Assembly (NCBI GenBank): GCA_002221725.1
Contig: NJFT01000036.1
Span: 1 to 64,000, forward strand
Reading direction: 5' to 3'
DNA length: 64,000 bases
DNA from: Scedosporium boydii
Taxonomy: Eukaryota; Ascomycota; Sordariomycetes; Microascales; Microascaceae
The position numbers and the translations under genes were made by a program. Below the pieces are notes generated by a model. The model was given only the letters and a program-made list of their open reading frames with translations. It did no database searches and was not told where the DNA came from. Positions 34,398-47,944 of this stretch are shown here, piece by piece (positions within the stretch are counted from its first letter, which is position 1; every line of letters starts with the position of its first letter).

Positions 34398-35353
34398 ATG
34401 TCAAAGACCGACATAGAGACAACCGCCTTCGAGAGGTTTGCCTATCTTCTCAATGTCTGAAAACTGCACCATGCTGACCCATCTTCTCCAGCGTCTTCTC
34501 ATCGCCGCCATTCCGATTCTCCGTAGGGCCAAATGGAAGACAGTTTTTCATCCATTCCGCCGTCATCGCCAGCCAATCTCAGCCACTGTATAACCTGGTC
34601 CACGGCGATTTCAGCGAAGCCAAAACGAACCACGCCGTCCTAGAGACGGTCGACGAGTTGACTTTTGTGCTGTTCTGCGAATATGCGTACACTGGCAATT
34701 ACGGAGTGAAGACCGACCAGCCCCCGCCGCCTCCATCGCCCGCTGCTCCTCCCGTAATCTCATTTTGGGCTAAAGAGATAGAGGAACCGGTAAAGGAAGA
34801 GGTAAAGGAAGAGGAGGAGTTCACCTTTTCTACAACCAAAATGACTAAAAAGGGGAAGAAAGGTAAAAAGGCATCTATTTGGGACGAGCCACTTGACGAC
34901 GGTCAGTTTGCCCCGGCCGCCTGGCGGAAACGGGATTCTATGTGGACCAAATTCAAGGGCAAGACGTACGTCGGCAGCAATGTCGATCGCAACCTGCCAC
35001 CTTACAAGGAGACAGAATTCAATGGCCTCAAAAACTTCCTCCTCGTCCACACAAAGGTGTATCTCCTTGCCGATTGCTATATGATTTCGAACCTCGCTTC
35101 GCTTTCAATCCATCGGCTACACCAGTGTCTTTGCGTCTACGACGTACGGGAGGGCACCCTTGAAGATATAGTGGAGCTTGTGCGATTCACATTCGAGGAG
35201 GAAACTCCCGATCTCCTACGACAACTAGTATCCTTATTCACCGCCTGCCATTTTGAGAACTTATGGCCACACAAAGGCTTTAGGGATCTGCTGAGAACTT
35301 ATGAGGATTTGTTCGAGCGCGTCATCGGTTCAACCTTGGACCGGTTGGATTGA
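34398..35353 (+). CDS. BTB/POZ domain protein (299 aa)
   Basis: Protein-interaction module, often a Cullin-3 adaptor. A tiny first exon (34398-34435) joins exon 2 (34492-35353) in phase. The BTB fold is seen in FRFSVGPNGRQFFIHSAVIA, ASQSQPLYNLVHGDFSEAK and FVLFCEYAYTGNY at about residues 13-95. A proline-rich then acidic/lysine-rich insert (about residues 100-150: PPPPPSPAAPP, EEVKEEEEF, KKGKKGKKAS) interrupts the usual order before VYLLADCYMISNLASLSIHRL, the helical end of the domain. This insert is a frequent feature of fungal BTB proteins. No kelch, ankyrin or zinc-finger partner domain was seen. Confidence 0.88.
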
Positions 35354-35742
35354 GATGCTACTAGGAGGTGATGCAGCGTATTGTGAAGCTATAGTTTCGA
35401 GAGGAAAGCATACCGGGCCTCAACTGACCTGTCTAAGGTGTCGAGATGTGGCTCATATCACCAGGTCACGTTTCAAGAGCATGCAAAGATCGATTCAAGA
35501 AGAGGAAATAGACCCTTGGAAAGCAGACTGTACGTAGCTAGCTAGTTAAACGAGTGGAAATACCTTGAAACCAACCGCCCAATCAATCAACCAGTGTGTT
35601 TACCCCATGCGCCTCGACGAGCCCCAGTATAGTGAAAAGAAAGTCCAAACAACGTCCAATCCCGAGTTGGCGCGCAAGAGCCAGGAAACTTAGACTCTAA
35701 TGCTGTGGCCTAAGGGTGAGTTCAATGATGAGCCGTGAGGCC
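35354..35742. other. Intergenic between convergent genes
   Basis: No gene; 3-prime ends of the BTB and defensin-like genes. Confidence 0.6.
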
Positions 35743-36167
35743 TTAGTAGCATGTGCAGATGCTGCAAGGGATCTGTTAGCGTTATTGGACATGGTGTTTT
35801 TCACTGGTCGAGCACTTACTTCTGGCCATTGCAGTAGCCACCAGATCCCTTGAGAATGAAGCACTAGAGAAAGATGAAAAGATCAGAATCGGTTGCTATC
35901 AAAGTCAAGGATGAATCGGATTACCTTGACCTGGCAACCCTTGTTTCCGGCAAGCCAGGAGCAGGTCCAGCCAGCGCGGGCCTCGAGATCGCGGGTCTCA
36001 AGGCCGACCTCGGTGTCGACGTCGACAAGGTTGAGAAGCTGCGAGATGAGGGTATCGACATCGCTAGGGCCGCTAGCATCGATGGAGTTGGCCTCGGTAG
36101 GGACAGCCATCGCGCACATGGGGGCGGCGATGAGGATGGTGGAGAGGACGGCCTTGAAGAACTGCAT
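35743..36167 (-). CDS. Secreted defensin-like peptide precursor, CS-alpha-beta (101 aa)
   Basis: Three exons: 36167-35925, 35863-35820 and 35761-35743, the last only 19 bases, joining in phase to 101 residues. Residues 1-21 form a signal peptide (MQFFKAVLSTILIAAPMCAMA). Residues about 22-64 are an acidic propeptide ending in ETRDLEAR, a plausible processing point after Arg64. The mature part (about 37 residues) has exactly six cysteines at 69, 78, 82, 92, 98 and 100: C-x8-C-x3-C-x9-C-x5-C-x-C, with a GSGGYC gamma-core and a terminal CTCY. This is the arrangement of fungal plectasin-type and arthropod defensins, which bind lipid II or membranes of bacteria. Target and activity are inferred from family. 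Confidence 0.85.
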
Positions 36168-37758
36168 TTTGATTTTGTGTTTTGAGGAAGTGTTTCAGAT
36201 AAGGGTAGTTAGATTGAGAAAGGCTTGGGAAGGGCTTGGGAAGATGTGATTGTTGGACTTGTTTGAGTGTTTGGGAGCTGGTGTCTTTTGCTTGCTGGTC
36301 TGGTGAGCTTGGTGATGAGAGTTTCTTTTCTGTCGATTGAGGGGATCATGCCTCCCCTTTTATACTTGAAGTTCTGCTCTCAAATATCTATTTCTTGCGA
36401 TGTAGTCTTCTTCTTCGTCCTCTTCTTCTCAGTCTACGCCTCTTCGTTCTCTTGCCTGCTTCATCTTCTCACCATTCTCACGCTATAATCGGAGGAACTA
36501 TCCATCGTCACCCAGGCTCGAACAGCCGAGTCTTCTGCGATGACGATCCAATCCAAACGCGGTGTTCAGCTTCCAAATTTGGATCATAATGTTCCTAGGG
36601 CTGGTTGGTTGCTTCCTTGAATCCGTCGAGATAGTCTTGTCGTAAGATTTCCAAGAGACGTCGCCGATCACTAAACGTAATATTCCCCCGATCTTACTAG
36701 TTTCGATCATAAGCGTTTCCACCACGCAGTGAGTTGGAATGCGGGGAACCGCGTGATGGAGGATCGAATTAGGTTTCAGATCCAGCGCCCAGAAAAGGCG
36801 AGCCGCGATGCTGAGCCACACGAAGATCTCCCTATAGGGCCATAAGCGCGCATGAAGGACATCCCAGCAATATAGCCATGGATGGAGGCTCTGGCAGCTG
36901 CGCTAAAAATATCCTTTCAGCTGGAGCCGAATCAGATCATTAATCCGGGAAAACCCACGCCGATCCGAGACGAGCTGAGGCCATCCGTGCCGCTCCGCCA
37001 CGCCGGTTGGGAACCTATTGGTCGTCTTTGCTGGAGTCGGCGCCGTTTTTAGATCTTTGCTGACCGCCCTTGACTCCGATGCAGAATGCGATGCGGAGTT
37101 CTAGACATTCTCAACGATAATGGGAAATGGATCTCCAGTAGGCCTGACAAGGAGCTGGGTGTTAAGCAAGATGACATTGGCCCGAAGGCTAATATTGCCC
37201 ATGTCTACGCAAGTGTAAAAAGTAGTATCATGAGTTGCGAGGATGATTTCTGAACCCAGTTTTGGGATACCATTGCGCTGTCACCTCGCTACTTTTCCAT
37301 AAGCAAATATGTAAGAAAACCGCAGCTCCTTCCAGGCCATCGATTGGACTCCAGCCATTGGCGCTTTCATTCAGAATATCTTGCTATATATATAGGATTT
37401 CTCTCTGGGAAGCAGATAAGCAGCATCGAAAGAGAGGGTCAGTCCCGACCCCCGAAATTGGGCCCCAACGAGCCAGTGACAGCAACTAATTAAACGGGCT
37501 ATATACAATATTTCGGGAAGTTACGCCGACCTTTGCCGTGATCGAGTTAATATCGAGCCTTTCCAACATAGCAGTTTTTGCTACTGACCAAACTGAGTGC
37601 TGTCCCACGAGAAACACCTTCGTTTCTCCGACCTGTCCCGCCACGACATCCACGCCATTTACATCTTAGTCCTAGCCTGTTGTCCATTACATTTCAGACT
37701 TCAGAATTCAGCCACACTTCTTATATTGACCCGTTTCCTAGAGATACGATAGAAAATT
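36168..37758. other. Intergenic, upstream of defensin-like gene
   Basis: About 1.6 kb without a supported gene. The first about 250 bases hold the presumed promoter and leader of the defensin-like gene. No repeat was recognised. Confidence 0.5.
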
Positions 37759-40045
<2,287 letters not shown>

Positions 40046-40551
40046 GGAAGACTTAGCTCTGCGTAGTAGAGCTTATCACGGTGACTTTTCCTGTCATTTG
40101 GCCCTCGAGGCAGATAACATCTTTAGAGGGGAATAGAGTACATATATCTAGATTATATCCATCCTGCCGAAGTTTGACCTCCAGTAACTCGCAACCACTA
40201 CAGTAACATAAACTCCCTTGGTCCGGGCCAGTTCCTCGAATCAGCATTTTGCGGGGTAAAGCTTGAACGTGGGAACAGAGCAAATGGAAACGGAAAGGGA
40301 CAGAACGTACTTCATGTGCCGGATCCGGTGCGGGAGACAGAACCCGGATCGGGGTTTGGCCCACATCCGTACCAGATCCGAAGAGTTATTGGCCCGGTAG
40401 GTTGATGCTATGTCCTTCGGGAGCTCGGTTAATCCGCTTCGTCGACCTGCATAAATGGCAGGATCCATGCTTTTCTGAAACTTCTACACAATTCTCTACC
40501 TGTTGACTATACTTAAATTTTGTTCGGGCGAACGTTCGTTCTTCATCGGAA
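40046..40551. promoter_or_regulatory. Divergent VAO / ADH promoter
   Basis: 506-base bidirectional promoter. No coding content; contains the CGGAT-rich cluster. The arrangement implies joint expression of the two oxidoreductases. Confidence 0.6.
40319..40383. promoter_or_regulatory. CGGAT-rich cluster in VAO/ADH divergent promoter
   Basis: Within 65 bases lie the palindrome CCGGATCCGG (40319-40328), CCCGGATCGGGG (40343-40354), and ATCCG at 40365 and 40376. The word GGATCCGGTGCG (40321-40332) recurs exactly at 45191 upstream of the neighbouring Zn2Cys6 gene. A candidate regulator binding region. Confidence 0.55.
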
Positions 40552-41661
40552 ATGGCACAGACGACCAACCGACTGTCCAAAGCTGCTGTACTCACAACCG
40601 ACGGACGGGGGGTCGAGATATGGGAAAGGGAGGTCCCATCTCCCGCCCAAGGATGCGTTCTCATAAAGGTTCTGAGGGCAGGAGTCTGCGGCACGGACGT
40701 ACATCTACTGAACGGAGATCAACCTCTCCCCCAATCAGTTGTGCTCGGACACGAGGGCCTCGGACAAATAATCGAGCTCGGCGAGGGCGTCACCACAGAC
40801 CATGCCAGCAACCCCATCGCCCTCGGGGATATAGTCTACTGGAACCCAATCAGACCTTGCAACGCGTGCTACGATTGCACAATAAGCGAGGACTTTACTG
40901 CATGCACCAAGGGCACGTTCTGGTCTCCCGCAAACCAGCCAGAGGTTTGGGCAAGCTACACGGAGTTAGCCACTCTCCTACCCAACAACTCTTTCTATGG
41001 GATCGACCCAAGCGTTCCCCTAGATTGCTTCATCGCCATGGGGTGCGCCCTTCCAACAATTCTGCAAGCCCTGGACCATCTCGGCGGAATACCCTCCGGC
41101 AGTACAGTCGTCGTCCAGGGAGCTGGACCAGTGGGACTGGCCGCTATCATGATGGCGACGCTTGCCCAAGCGAAACATATCATCTGCATTGAAGGTGTGG
41201 ATGCGCGCCTGCAGCGAGCCAAAGACTTCGGGGCTACTCTCTTAGTGGACATGCAAAAACCGGAACTTTCCACTCGGGAGGGGCGTCGCAGCTACATCAA
41301 CAGCATGGTGGGCGATCGGGGAGTTGGCCTGGTCATCGAATGTAGTGGAAACGCAGCGGCGTTTGAGGAAGGAATACAGCTCTTGGCTCGGTCAGGGAAA
41401 TATCTGCTCGTTGGGACATGGGCCGGAAGCAGCACCGTCCCTTTTTCTCCCTTTGAGGTGGTTCAAAAGGCTCTGACGGTGGTGGGCTCGACGTTCGCAT
41501 CACCGAAGCATTATTACCGCGCTGCCAGACTGGTAGAGGCTAACCATGAGAGATTCCCATTTGCCCAATGCGTCACGCACAAATATGGGCTCTGCGATGC
41601 GAAGGAGGCATTACGGGCTGTTGGAGCAGGAGAGGTCGTGAAAGCTGTCATTATTCCTTGA
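40552..41661 (+). CDS. Zinc-dependent medium-chain alcohol dehydrogenase (369 aa)
   Basis: Single-exon MDR-family enzyme interconverting an alcohol and an aldehyde or ketone with NAD(P). The catalytic zinc ligand region is AGVCGTDVH (Cys46) with GHEGLG (His67, Glu68). The structural zinc site is Cys103, 106, 109 and 117 (CNACYDC then FTAC). The Rossmann motif is VVVQGAGPVGLAAIMMA, and ECSGN and GTWAG follow. Complete, of normal length. Divergent from the vanillyl-alcohol-oxidase-like gene and convergent with a Zn2Cys6 regulator, it plausibly acts on an aromatic alcohol or on the aldehyde made by its neighbour. Confidence 0.95.
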   Translation: MAQTTNRLSKAAVLTTDGRGVEIWEREVPSPAQGCVLIKVLRAGVCGTDVHLLNGDQPLPQSVVLGHEGLGQIIELGEGVTTDHASNPIALGDIVYWNPIRPCNACYDCTISEDFTACTKGTFWSPANQPEVWASYTELATLLPNNSFYGIDPSVPLDCFIAMGCALPTILQALDHLGGIPSGSTVVVQGAGPVGLAAIMMATLAQAKHIICIEGVDARLQRAKDFGATLLVDMQKPELSTREGRRSYINSMVGDRGVGLVIECSGNAAAFEEGIQLLARSGKYLLVGTWAGSSTVPFSPFEVVQKALTVVGSTFASPKHYYRAARLVEANHERFPFAQCVTHKYGLCDAKEALRAVGAGEVVKAVIIP

Positions 41662-41943
41662 GATAAACCCGTGCTCAACAAGGAAACGCAATTATGACCA
41701 CTTCGTTCACAAAGAATTAGACGTGTGTGAAAGTTTCGAGCGGTTTGATGGTATATCGAACCAATATAGGAGGCCAATGTTGCCAGAGAAAGAATCACAT
41801 TTCGCGACGCGCAGATCGAGCGCCGTCCACTGTTATGCCTACCTACCTTACCCAAACCAAACTCCCACCCTTAAATTAATTCCATTGTAAAATTCAGACT
41901 CAAGCAAACAACTCCATAGGAGATCCCACTCTTCAAAGGAAAC

Positions 41944-44240
41944 TCAGCAAAGGTGATTATGAGCATCAAAGTATGACCCTGATGAAGAGCCGGCGTTTGT
42001 GAGTGGGAAAAGAGGAACATCCTGGTCAAGAAAGTAGCTCGACAAAGGATCGGAAGCGCTACTACCAGTATGAGTAGGATGCGGCACAGCTCCAAGGCCG
42101 GAATGGCACTGATCGTAGGTTTGAGACAGTCCTGGGATCTGGCCAGCCAGCACCCCGGATGTAAGTAGCATAGATGCTTCGTGAATTGTGCCAAGCTCAA
42201 ATGGGGGTGGAGTCATTGGCTCACCAATGCCGCTGCTCTCACTGGTAGATACACTCCAGGTAGGGCGCCAAGGAGACTCCATGTTAGCTGCAGAACCCTC
42301 ACTGCTGCAGCGCCCTCTCGAAGCAGCCCCTATATCTCCAAAGATGCTACGGGCTATTTGGTCATTTTCCTGAAGCAATGTACTGTCTCTTCTTGCCGCG
42401 TATATGGTAGCAGCTTCCCTTAGTTGTCTGCATAAACCGGCATAACGTGCAGACTGAGTGTTCAGTTGCCCGAGGTACTCCAGGATCTTGACTGCCCTAT
42501 CCAACGAGGAATCCGTGGGCCATTTCTGGCGACCGGAGGTATCCAAAGACGCTAGGCCGAGGCATAGGGCCGATATGAACACACTGTTCACGACAAGAGG
42601 CTGTCGCCTTGGTGTGCTGAGTTCGAAAACATACTCGTGAGCTATGTCGATGCCTCTGATGGCCGAGTTCACGCAGGCATCGGCGTAAGTTGCAACGCAC
42701 GCCTTGGTAGAGGAACTGCCAGTTGTTGGTTGCGTTTCCTTCCCCGAGGCCTGGCGGACCTGGAAGGTTAAAAATGGCCTTGTAAGCAAGACAATGGAAT
42801 AGTAGTAAGCCATAGTGATGATGCTAGAGCCGTGCCTAGAAGATAATCGAAAGCTGTTCGGAGATGCACTAAGCCGCTGTACTGAGTCGTCAGGTTCTTC
42901 AAACCCGTCGACCTTGAGCATTCGGGGAAGGTCTTCAGTCCACTGCCGATGTTGTTGCGAGATGCTCTTGGCCAATTCAAGACTGACAGCTTTTTTTGCA
43001 TACACTTCGACTAATATCCGCTCAAAGACATTACATATCCTGAACATGGCGGAGAAGAGTTGCTCGGCCACTCCGGGGCTTTCCTGGTCAGAAAGGGACT
43101 TAACGGGCACCCAGGTAACGTTGGAGACGGCCTCGGATGTCATAGGCGGTCTACCCAGGGAGGCCGCTAGAAATAAATCACAAACGCGCAGCGACTTCCA
43201 GGCACGTTCTCGAGACAGGCCCTCCTCGCCTCCAAAAACCGTGTTTGTCTCGTGGAGGTGGATACCGAGTGTATAAGCTGCTCTGGCAGCTACACCCAAA
43301 TTGATGAAAGCGGCATTATACTGGCACGCGGCCATCATATAGTAGGTGATTAGCAAAACTGCCTGGATGGTCGCCAGGCTAGGGTCGTCCATAAGGTTGA
43401 ACATGGTCAGCTGGCGTCCATATGCGAAGCACTGCTCGGCCAACAAGTCGTCTTGATCGCCTTGCGCCCTCGCCTGTGAACCAACGGCGAGAGCCAAGTG
43501 AACGATGGCGGATGTAGACTTGGATCTTTGCGAGGACTGCTCGCCCCAGTTTTCCAGTTGATTCTTCAGCCATGGTGGGTCAAAGAGGTCGAACACGCCG
43601 CTGACGGCGAGAAAGAAATGGCTCGCGAGGCTTTGAGCAGTGGCGGCATCAAGCGACGGCTCTTCAGCCACCTCAAATCGGATTTTCGGCGTGCTCTCGA
43701 TCATCGGGTTACGAGCAGGTTCGTTTGTGAATGCACACTGCCCCACGGCCGCCTGTACCGCGCTCTTCACTGTCTCGAGAAATGAAAGGGAGGCAGATTC
43801 CCCTACGTAGACTACGACATATATACGCATTAGCAAATAACTCGAGGGTTTCGCAGTTTTCTTGCTGGCGGTACGCAAAACATAACTGAATTTGCCCTTG
43901 CTGTCCTTAAGCATTTGTGACTCTTTAGACGCCGGGGAGGAATCCGCGATGGGGACGTCGGCCGCATCCTTCTGCGACGGAGACGGTACTAATGAAAATT
44001 TGCGTCTTGATTCATGGAGGTCAAGCCGAACTTCTGTGTCGTGAGGTCTACTGCCTCTCGGCTTATTGTCCCGCGCCGCCAACCGGGGGCCTTCGAGTAA
44101 CAGCAGGCGCTCTCGACGTGACGGGCTTTGCACTGATCGCAAGGCAAAACGCCATTGCATTTAGCTTTGCGTTTCTTACAGCTTTCGCACGCGCGTGCTA
44201 CTCGCCGTCGGAACCGCGGATCGATTCTGGGCCGGGGCAT
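41944..44240 (-). CDS. Zn2Cys6 fungal transcription factor (748 aa)
   Basis: Two exons, 44240-44084 and 44033-41944, separated by a 50-base intron (donor GTTGGC) that brings the zinc cluster into frame with the rest. The cluster has Cys18, 21, 28, 34, 37 and 46/47 behind an Arg-rich N-terminus. YVGESASLSFLETVK and the long middle-homology region follow (AAFINLGVAARAAYTLGIHL, ERAWKSLRVCDLFLAASLGRPPM). The two frames overlap for about 80 bases, so the intron is needed to unite them. It lies 3-prime to the ADH and probably controls the VAO/ADH pair; the same 12-base word occurs in both promoters. Confidence 0.9.
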
Positions 44241-45858
44241 TTTAGATCTCTGCTCGTCCAGCCCTTCTCAAAGTTCGACGCGTGAATTGACAGAGGAAGC
44301 AGGACAAAATACCCTTAGATATCAATGACTGGTGATCTGGGAGACTCCAGGAGTGGGAAGCATGACCGCATCGCAACCATCTTTCCTGGTGATTGACCTT
44401 AATGTCTCCGCGGGGTTGGACGTGGGGTCAGGGGCTTGGGGTTCGGGTTAAGTTGTGGGGAGGCCGATTCCAATCCAGGTTAGTTCACTGTTTAGCTCCA
44501 GTCTTGCAGTCTGGGGCAATCTGGGGAACCATGGGGTCTGGGGTTCGTCTCGAGAGACATCATTGGGTGGTTCACCTCGGTTTGGGGTCCTATTCTATCC
44601 GATGGGATGTGCAGTGCTGCCCTGGCCTGCAGACACCGTTCTGATTCAGCACGGCAGAAAGTGATACGAAGTACAGTTTTATCCGAGAATTCAGCTAGGT
44701 TGCGAAGGGACCTAGATACGAATCGTTCGACTAGCATACAGACCTTGAAGGTCGGCTTCAATGGGAAGACTGAGATCAATGACATTTCCTGGAATTAATG
44801 CCCTAGTACTGAGTAGGTGTCAATAACTTGTCACATCGTGGATGCGAGCCCGGTTCAAAGGACTGGCGGAAACTACCGTGGTTGAAATTGGCATCTTCTG
44901 CTGGACCTCAGTGACGGTGCAATTTAACAGCCAGCACCGTATATCCGTATATCCTTGTTTTGGCCCCGGGCCCGAATGGAGTATCTGCCGAGGCTTTGCA
45001 CCTGCACGTAACCCTGAAGCGAGAGTTTGGTGTATTTACTCGGACGTACTTCGTGGTTTTCAGGGCGATGTCACCACGGACACTGGAAATACGGGAATAC
45101 GGGAATACAAAGCAAGTCTGGGAATAAGTTTCTGTGAATAAGTTGGGTTCCCGACCCGATAGGGCTCTCGCTATCCTATCCGATCCGATGGGATCCGGTG
45201 CGCCATCCGGTGCGCTATCCGTCCCACATGCACGAATACATGAACGAGACAATGCCATCGCCTGGCAGCAATACCTAGAGGCTTTCCCGTTCTCGCTCTC
45301 GGCTATGATGCATGTAAAGCTGCGCAGGGTGTCGCTGGTTGTCAAAACGACACTTAATTCGATGAATATGGAAAACGAAAGTTGTCCGTGTAATGTTAGT
45401 GCTGGAGGAGTCTGCTATGGATCGAAGTGGTTTTCAGTGGGCGTGCCAACATGCGCGCTGGGGCAACGATACACGTATGTACCCAACCCGAGCGCCACCG
45501 ACCGCGCCCCTGGACTTCTCAGTTCCTTCGAATGATGAGTTCAAAAAGTGACCACCCAGAGATGGCCATCGTTCTAAGATTTTGAGTATGAATGCCCGTA
45601 AGCAGCTGGGAAGCCGCAAAGCGATTGAGCATATTTCGCCTCCTGCGCACACCGAGTCGGTGGTATGGCAACCTTAAGCGACCTAATTCGTTGCGTTCGG
45701 TGATAATAGCTCGTGTAAAGTAGACTAAAAAAAGCGCTCGAATGTTTACCGCAATTCAATCAATACAGACATGTCAGAGTGCTAGCTACCGGATTTTATG
45801 TTCTAAAGAGTAAAGACCATGTCTGATAGTTGATGAACCCCCTCCAATTCGAAGTCAT
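44241..45858. other. Long promoter of the Zn2Cys6 gene
   Basis: About 1.6 kb. Open frames on both strands (for example 45134-45535) have no recognised domain and overlap each other. It contains the GGATCCGGTGCG repeats at 45191 and one TACGAAGTA word at 44665. Confidence 0.5.
45191..45221. promoter_or_regulatory. ATCCGGTGCG direct repeats upstream of Zn2Cys6 gene
   Basis: GGATCCGGTGCG at 45191, then ATCCGGTGCGCC (45193) directly followed by ATCCGGTGCGCT (45205) and a further ATCCG. It lies about 950 bases upstream of the regulator ATG. The first 12 bases are identical to 40321-40332 in the VAO/ADH promoter. Confidence 0.5.
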
Positions 45859-47944
45859 CTAATGAGAAAATGCCAGCTGCCTAAACTCGACAGTGTCCTC
45901 CGGGAAAGGCTCTGCCGGTATATCAACCAACCCCGGCTGCAGAAAATGCGCCAATTCTCCCGCTCCAGGATCAACTTGCGGCGCAGACCAGCCATCCCCG
46001 AGCCAAGCTAGCCGGTTGCTCTCCACTCCATCCTTATCCCCAGCGTACACGTAGTCGAAATCTTCCCAACGCGGTGAGCGAAGAGTCTCCATGGCATGTA
46101 ACGCGCTCCCCGGCCAGACCCCCGTGATTCGATCACCTCGGCCTCCCTTGCTTTTGTACCAGCTACTGCAATCGTCCAGATAAACAGTATCCTTGAAGTA
46201 TTCATCAATGATTCGCGAGAAGTCATTCACTCGAGCCGCCTTCGGTTCCATGCTTGAAATGCCCTCCTTTTGAAGTTTCCGGATGCACTTGATGATGTAG
46301 TCGCCGGTTCTCTCTATCATTGTTGTCAGCGGACCCGTACCGATGGCGGCATTCGGGCCCAGCATCATGAAGTAGTTGGGGAAACCGTCCGTAGCCAGGG
46401 ATAGATAGGTTTCCGGATAGGGCTCAAACTTTTGCTGCATGGTTTGGCCATTCCTCCCGGTCACCGGGAACGGCGGAGGGGCGGATGTTTGAAAGCCTGT
46501 AGCGCAGACCAAAATGTCCAACTCCTTCTCTTCTCCGTCCTGCAGCACCAGTGCTGTATCGGTAGCCTTGGAAATAGGCTTGTTGATGAAGTCGACGTTG
46601 TCTTCCGAGAGTGCTTCGAGGTACCCCGGACCCGGGGTCAATCTTCGGCAACCCACGCCGAAATTTGGCAGTAGTGACTCCAAAATATGTGGCTTTGCGG
46701 CCAGCTTCTCTTTCATGAGCGCCGTAAAGTCGTCCTGCGCAAGCTTTTGCTTGGCGGAGCCCTTCAGCGTAAGGTCGTGAATCGAGTTATCATCTCTTTC
46801 GATAATGGTCCGGAAGTTTAAGTAATGTTCAGCGTCCGTTGCAAACTGTTCCCTCTGTTCTGGTGAGACTATTGCGAAAAAGTAAAGTCAGCGTTTGTTC
46901 CTCTTCTGCAATCATTTTCCCTGGACTTTCTTCTCTCTTTTCTCCTTCATGACGAACGTGGATTATTGGTCGGGCTTACAATCAGTATTCTCTATTCCAA
47001 GAGTTTTCATCACCGAATCGCCAAAAGGCCTGGAAATCCAGGTCTTGCTTCTAATGAAGCAGCTCAACTGCGCACCAGGCACTCGCTGTAGGTTGGGAAT
47101 AATCTGGATTGCGCTGCTCCCGCCACCAATGATACCGATTTTCTTGTTTCGGAAGTCGACACTGGATACACACAAAGTCAGCGTATTTGCCCACTTGGGA
47201 TGGAGATTTTCACATACCTATCGTCCCATGCTGCGGAGTGCATGATGGGGATCTTCATATCGCTGAGCCCTGGGATGTCTGGCCAGGACTTCTCGTTCAG
47301 CGTGCCTCGCGCACTTATGACAACCTCCGCTTTGTCAATTACGATCTCGCCGGTCTGCAGGTTCTCGACAGTGACATGCCTACAAAAAGTATATGTTAGT
47401 CAAGGCTTCGTGAAGGGTTTGTCTACCTCTCGTCGTACCATTGCGAACTTGCGCCATCCCATCTCGCATCGATCACTTTGTGTAACGGCTTGATGAATCG
47501 ATCGACGGAATATCGCTGCACTACCAATTTGAGATATTCGCAGATTTCTGCTGCCGGGGCGTAGAATCGGCTCCAATCAGGATTGGGGGCAAATGTGTAT
47601 TGATACGAATGTGCTATTGTCGATATCTGTTATGAATGACTCTACTTTCTTCGCTGATCCTCAACACTTAATGACGCAGAACACTTACCAGGAATATCGC
47701 AGGCGCAACCTGGGTAACGATTCTCGTACCAAGTCCCTCCAACGCCTGAATTCTTCTCGTATATCGTTAAGCTGACGTTGCGTAGTCGCTCTGGTATGCG
47801 AACACCACAATAAATTCCGGAGAAGCCTGCGCCGATGACAATCACTCTCATGGGACGGAAATTTTCCACCACACGGCGCTTAGTATCAGCCACAGACCCC
47901 TCTAAGTTTGAGGAAGCCGCCGGATTATTCGACGAAGCGTGCAT
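45859..47944 (-). CDS. Baeyer-Villiger-type flavin monooxygenase (598 aa)
   Basis: Class B flavoprotein monooxygenase that inserts oxygen next to a ketone or oxidises heteroatoms with NADPH. Five exons: 47944-47689, 47613-47427, 47379-47218, 47161-46980 and 46868-45859. The FAD site is [14 protein letters not shown] (Gly38-Gly43) with [23 protein letters not shown]. The Baeyer-Villiger fingerprint region reads [17 protein letters not shown], close to FxGxxxHxxxW but with Leu for Phe spacing. The NADPH site is [13 protein letters not shown]. Also [13 protein letters not shown] and [14 protein letters not shown]. Length is normal. Divergent from a 3-beta-HSD-like reductase, suggesting ketone or steroid-like substrates (inference). 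Confidence 0.93.

Noticed and set aside
34436..34491. Alternative donor (GTCTGA) in the BTB gene
   Set aside because: It leaves exon 2 out of frame; the earlier GTTTGC donor keeps phase and restores the BTB start.
40503..41192. 229-codon plus frame overlapping the alcohol dehydrogenase
   Set aside because: A different frame of the same DNA with Arg/His-rich composition; the ADH frame has all zinc ligands.
45134..45535. 133-codon plus frame upstream of the Zn2Cys6 gene
   Set aside because: Overlaps a similar-sized minus frame and has no recognised features.
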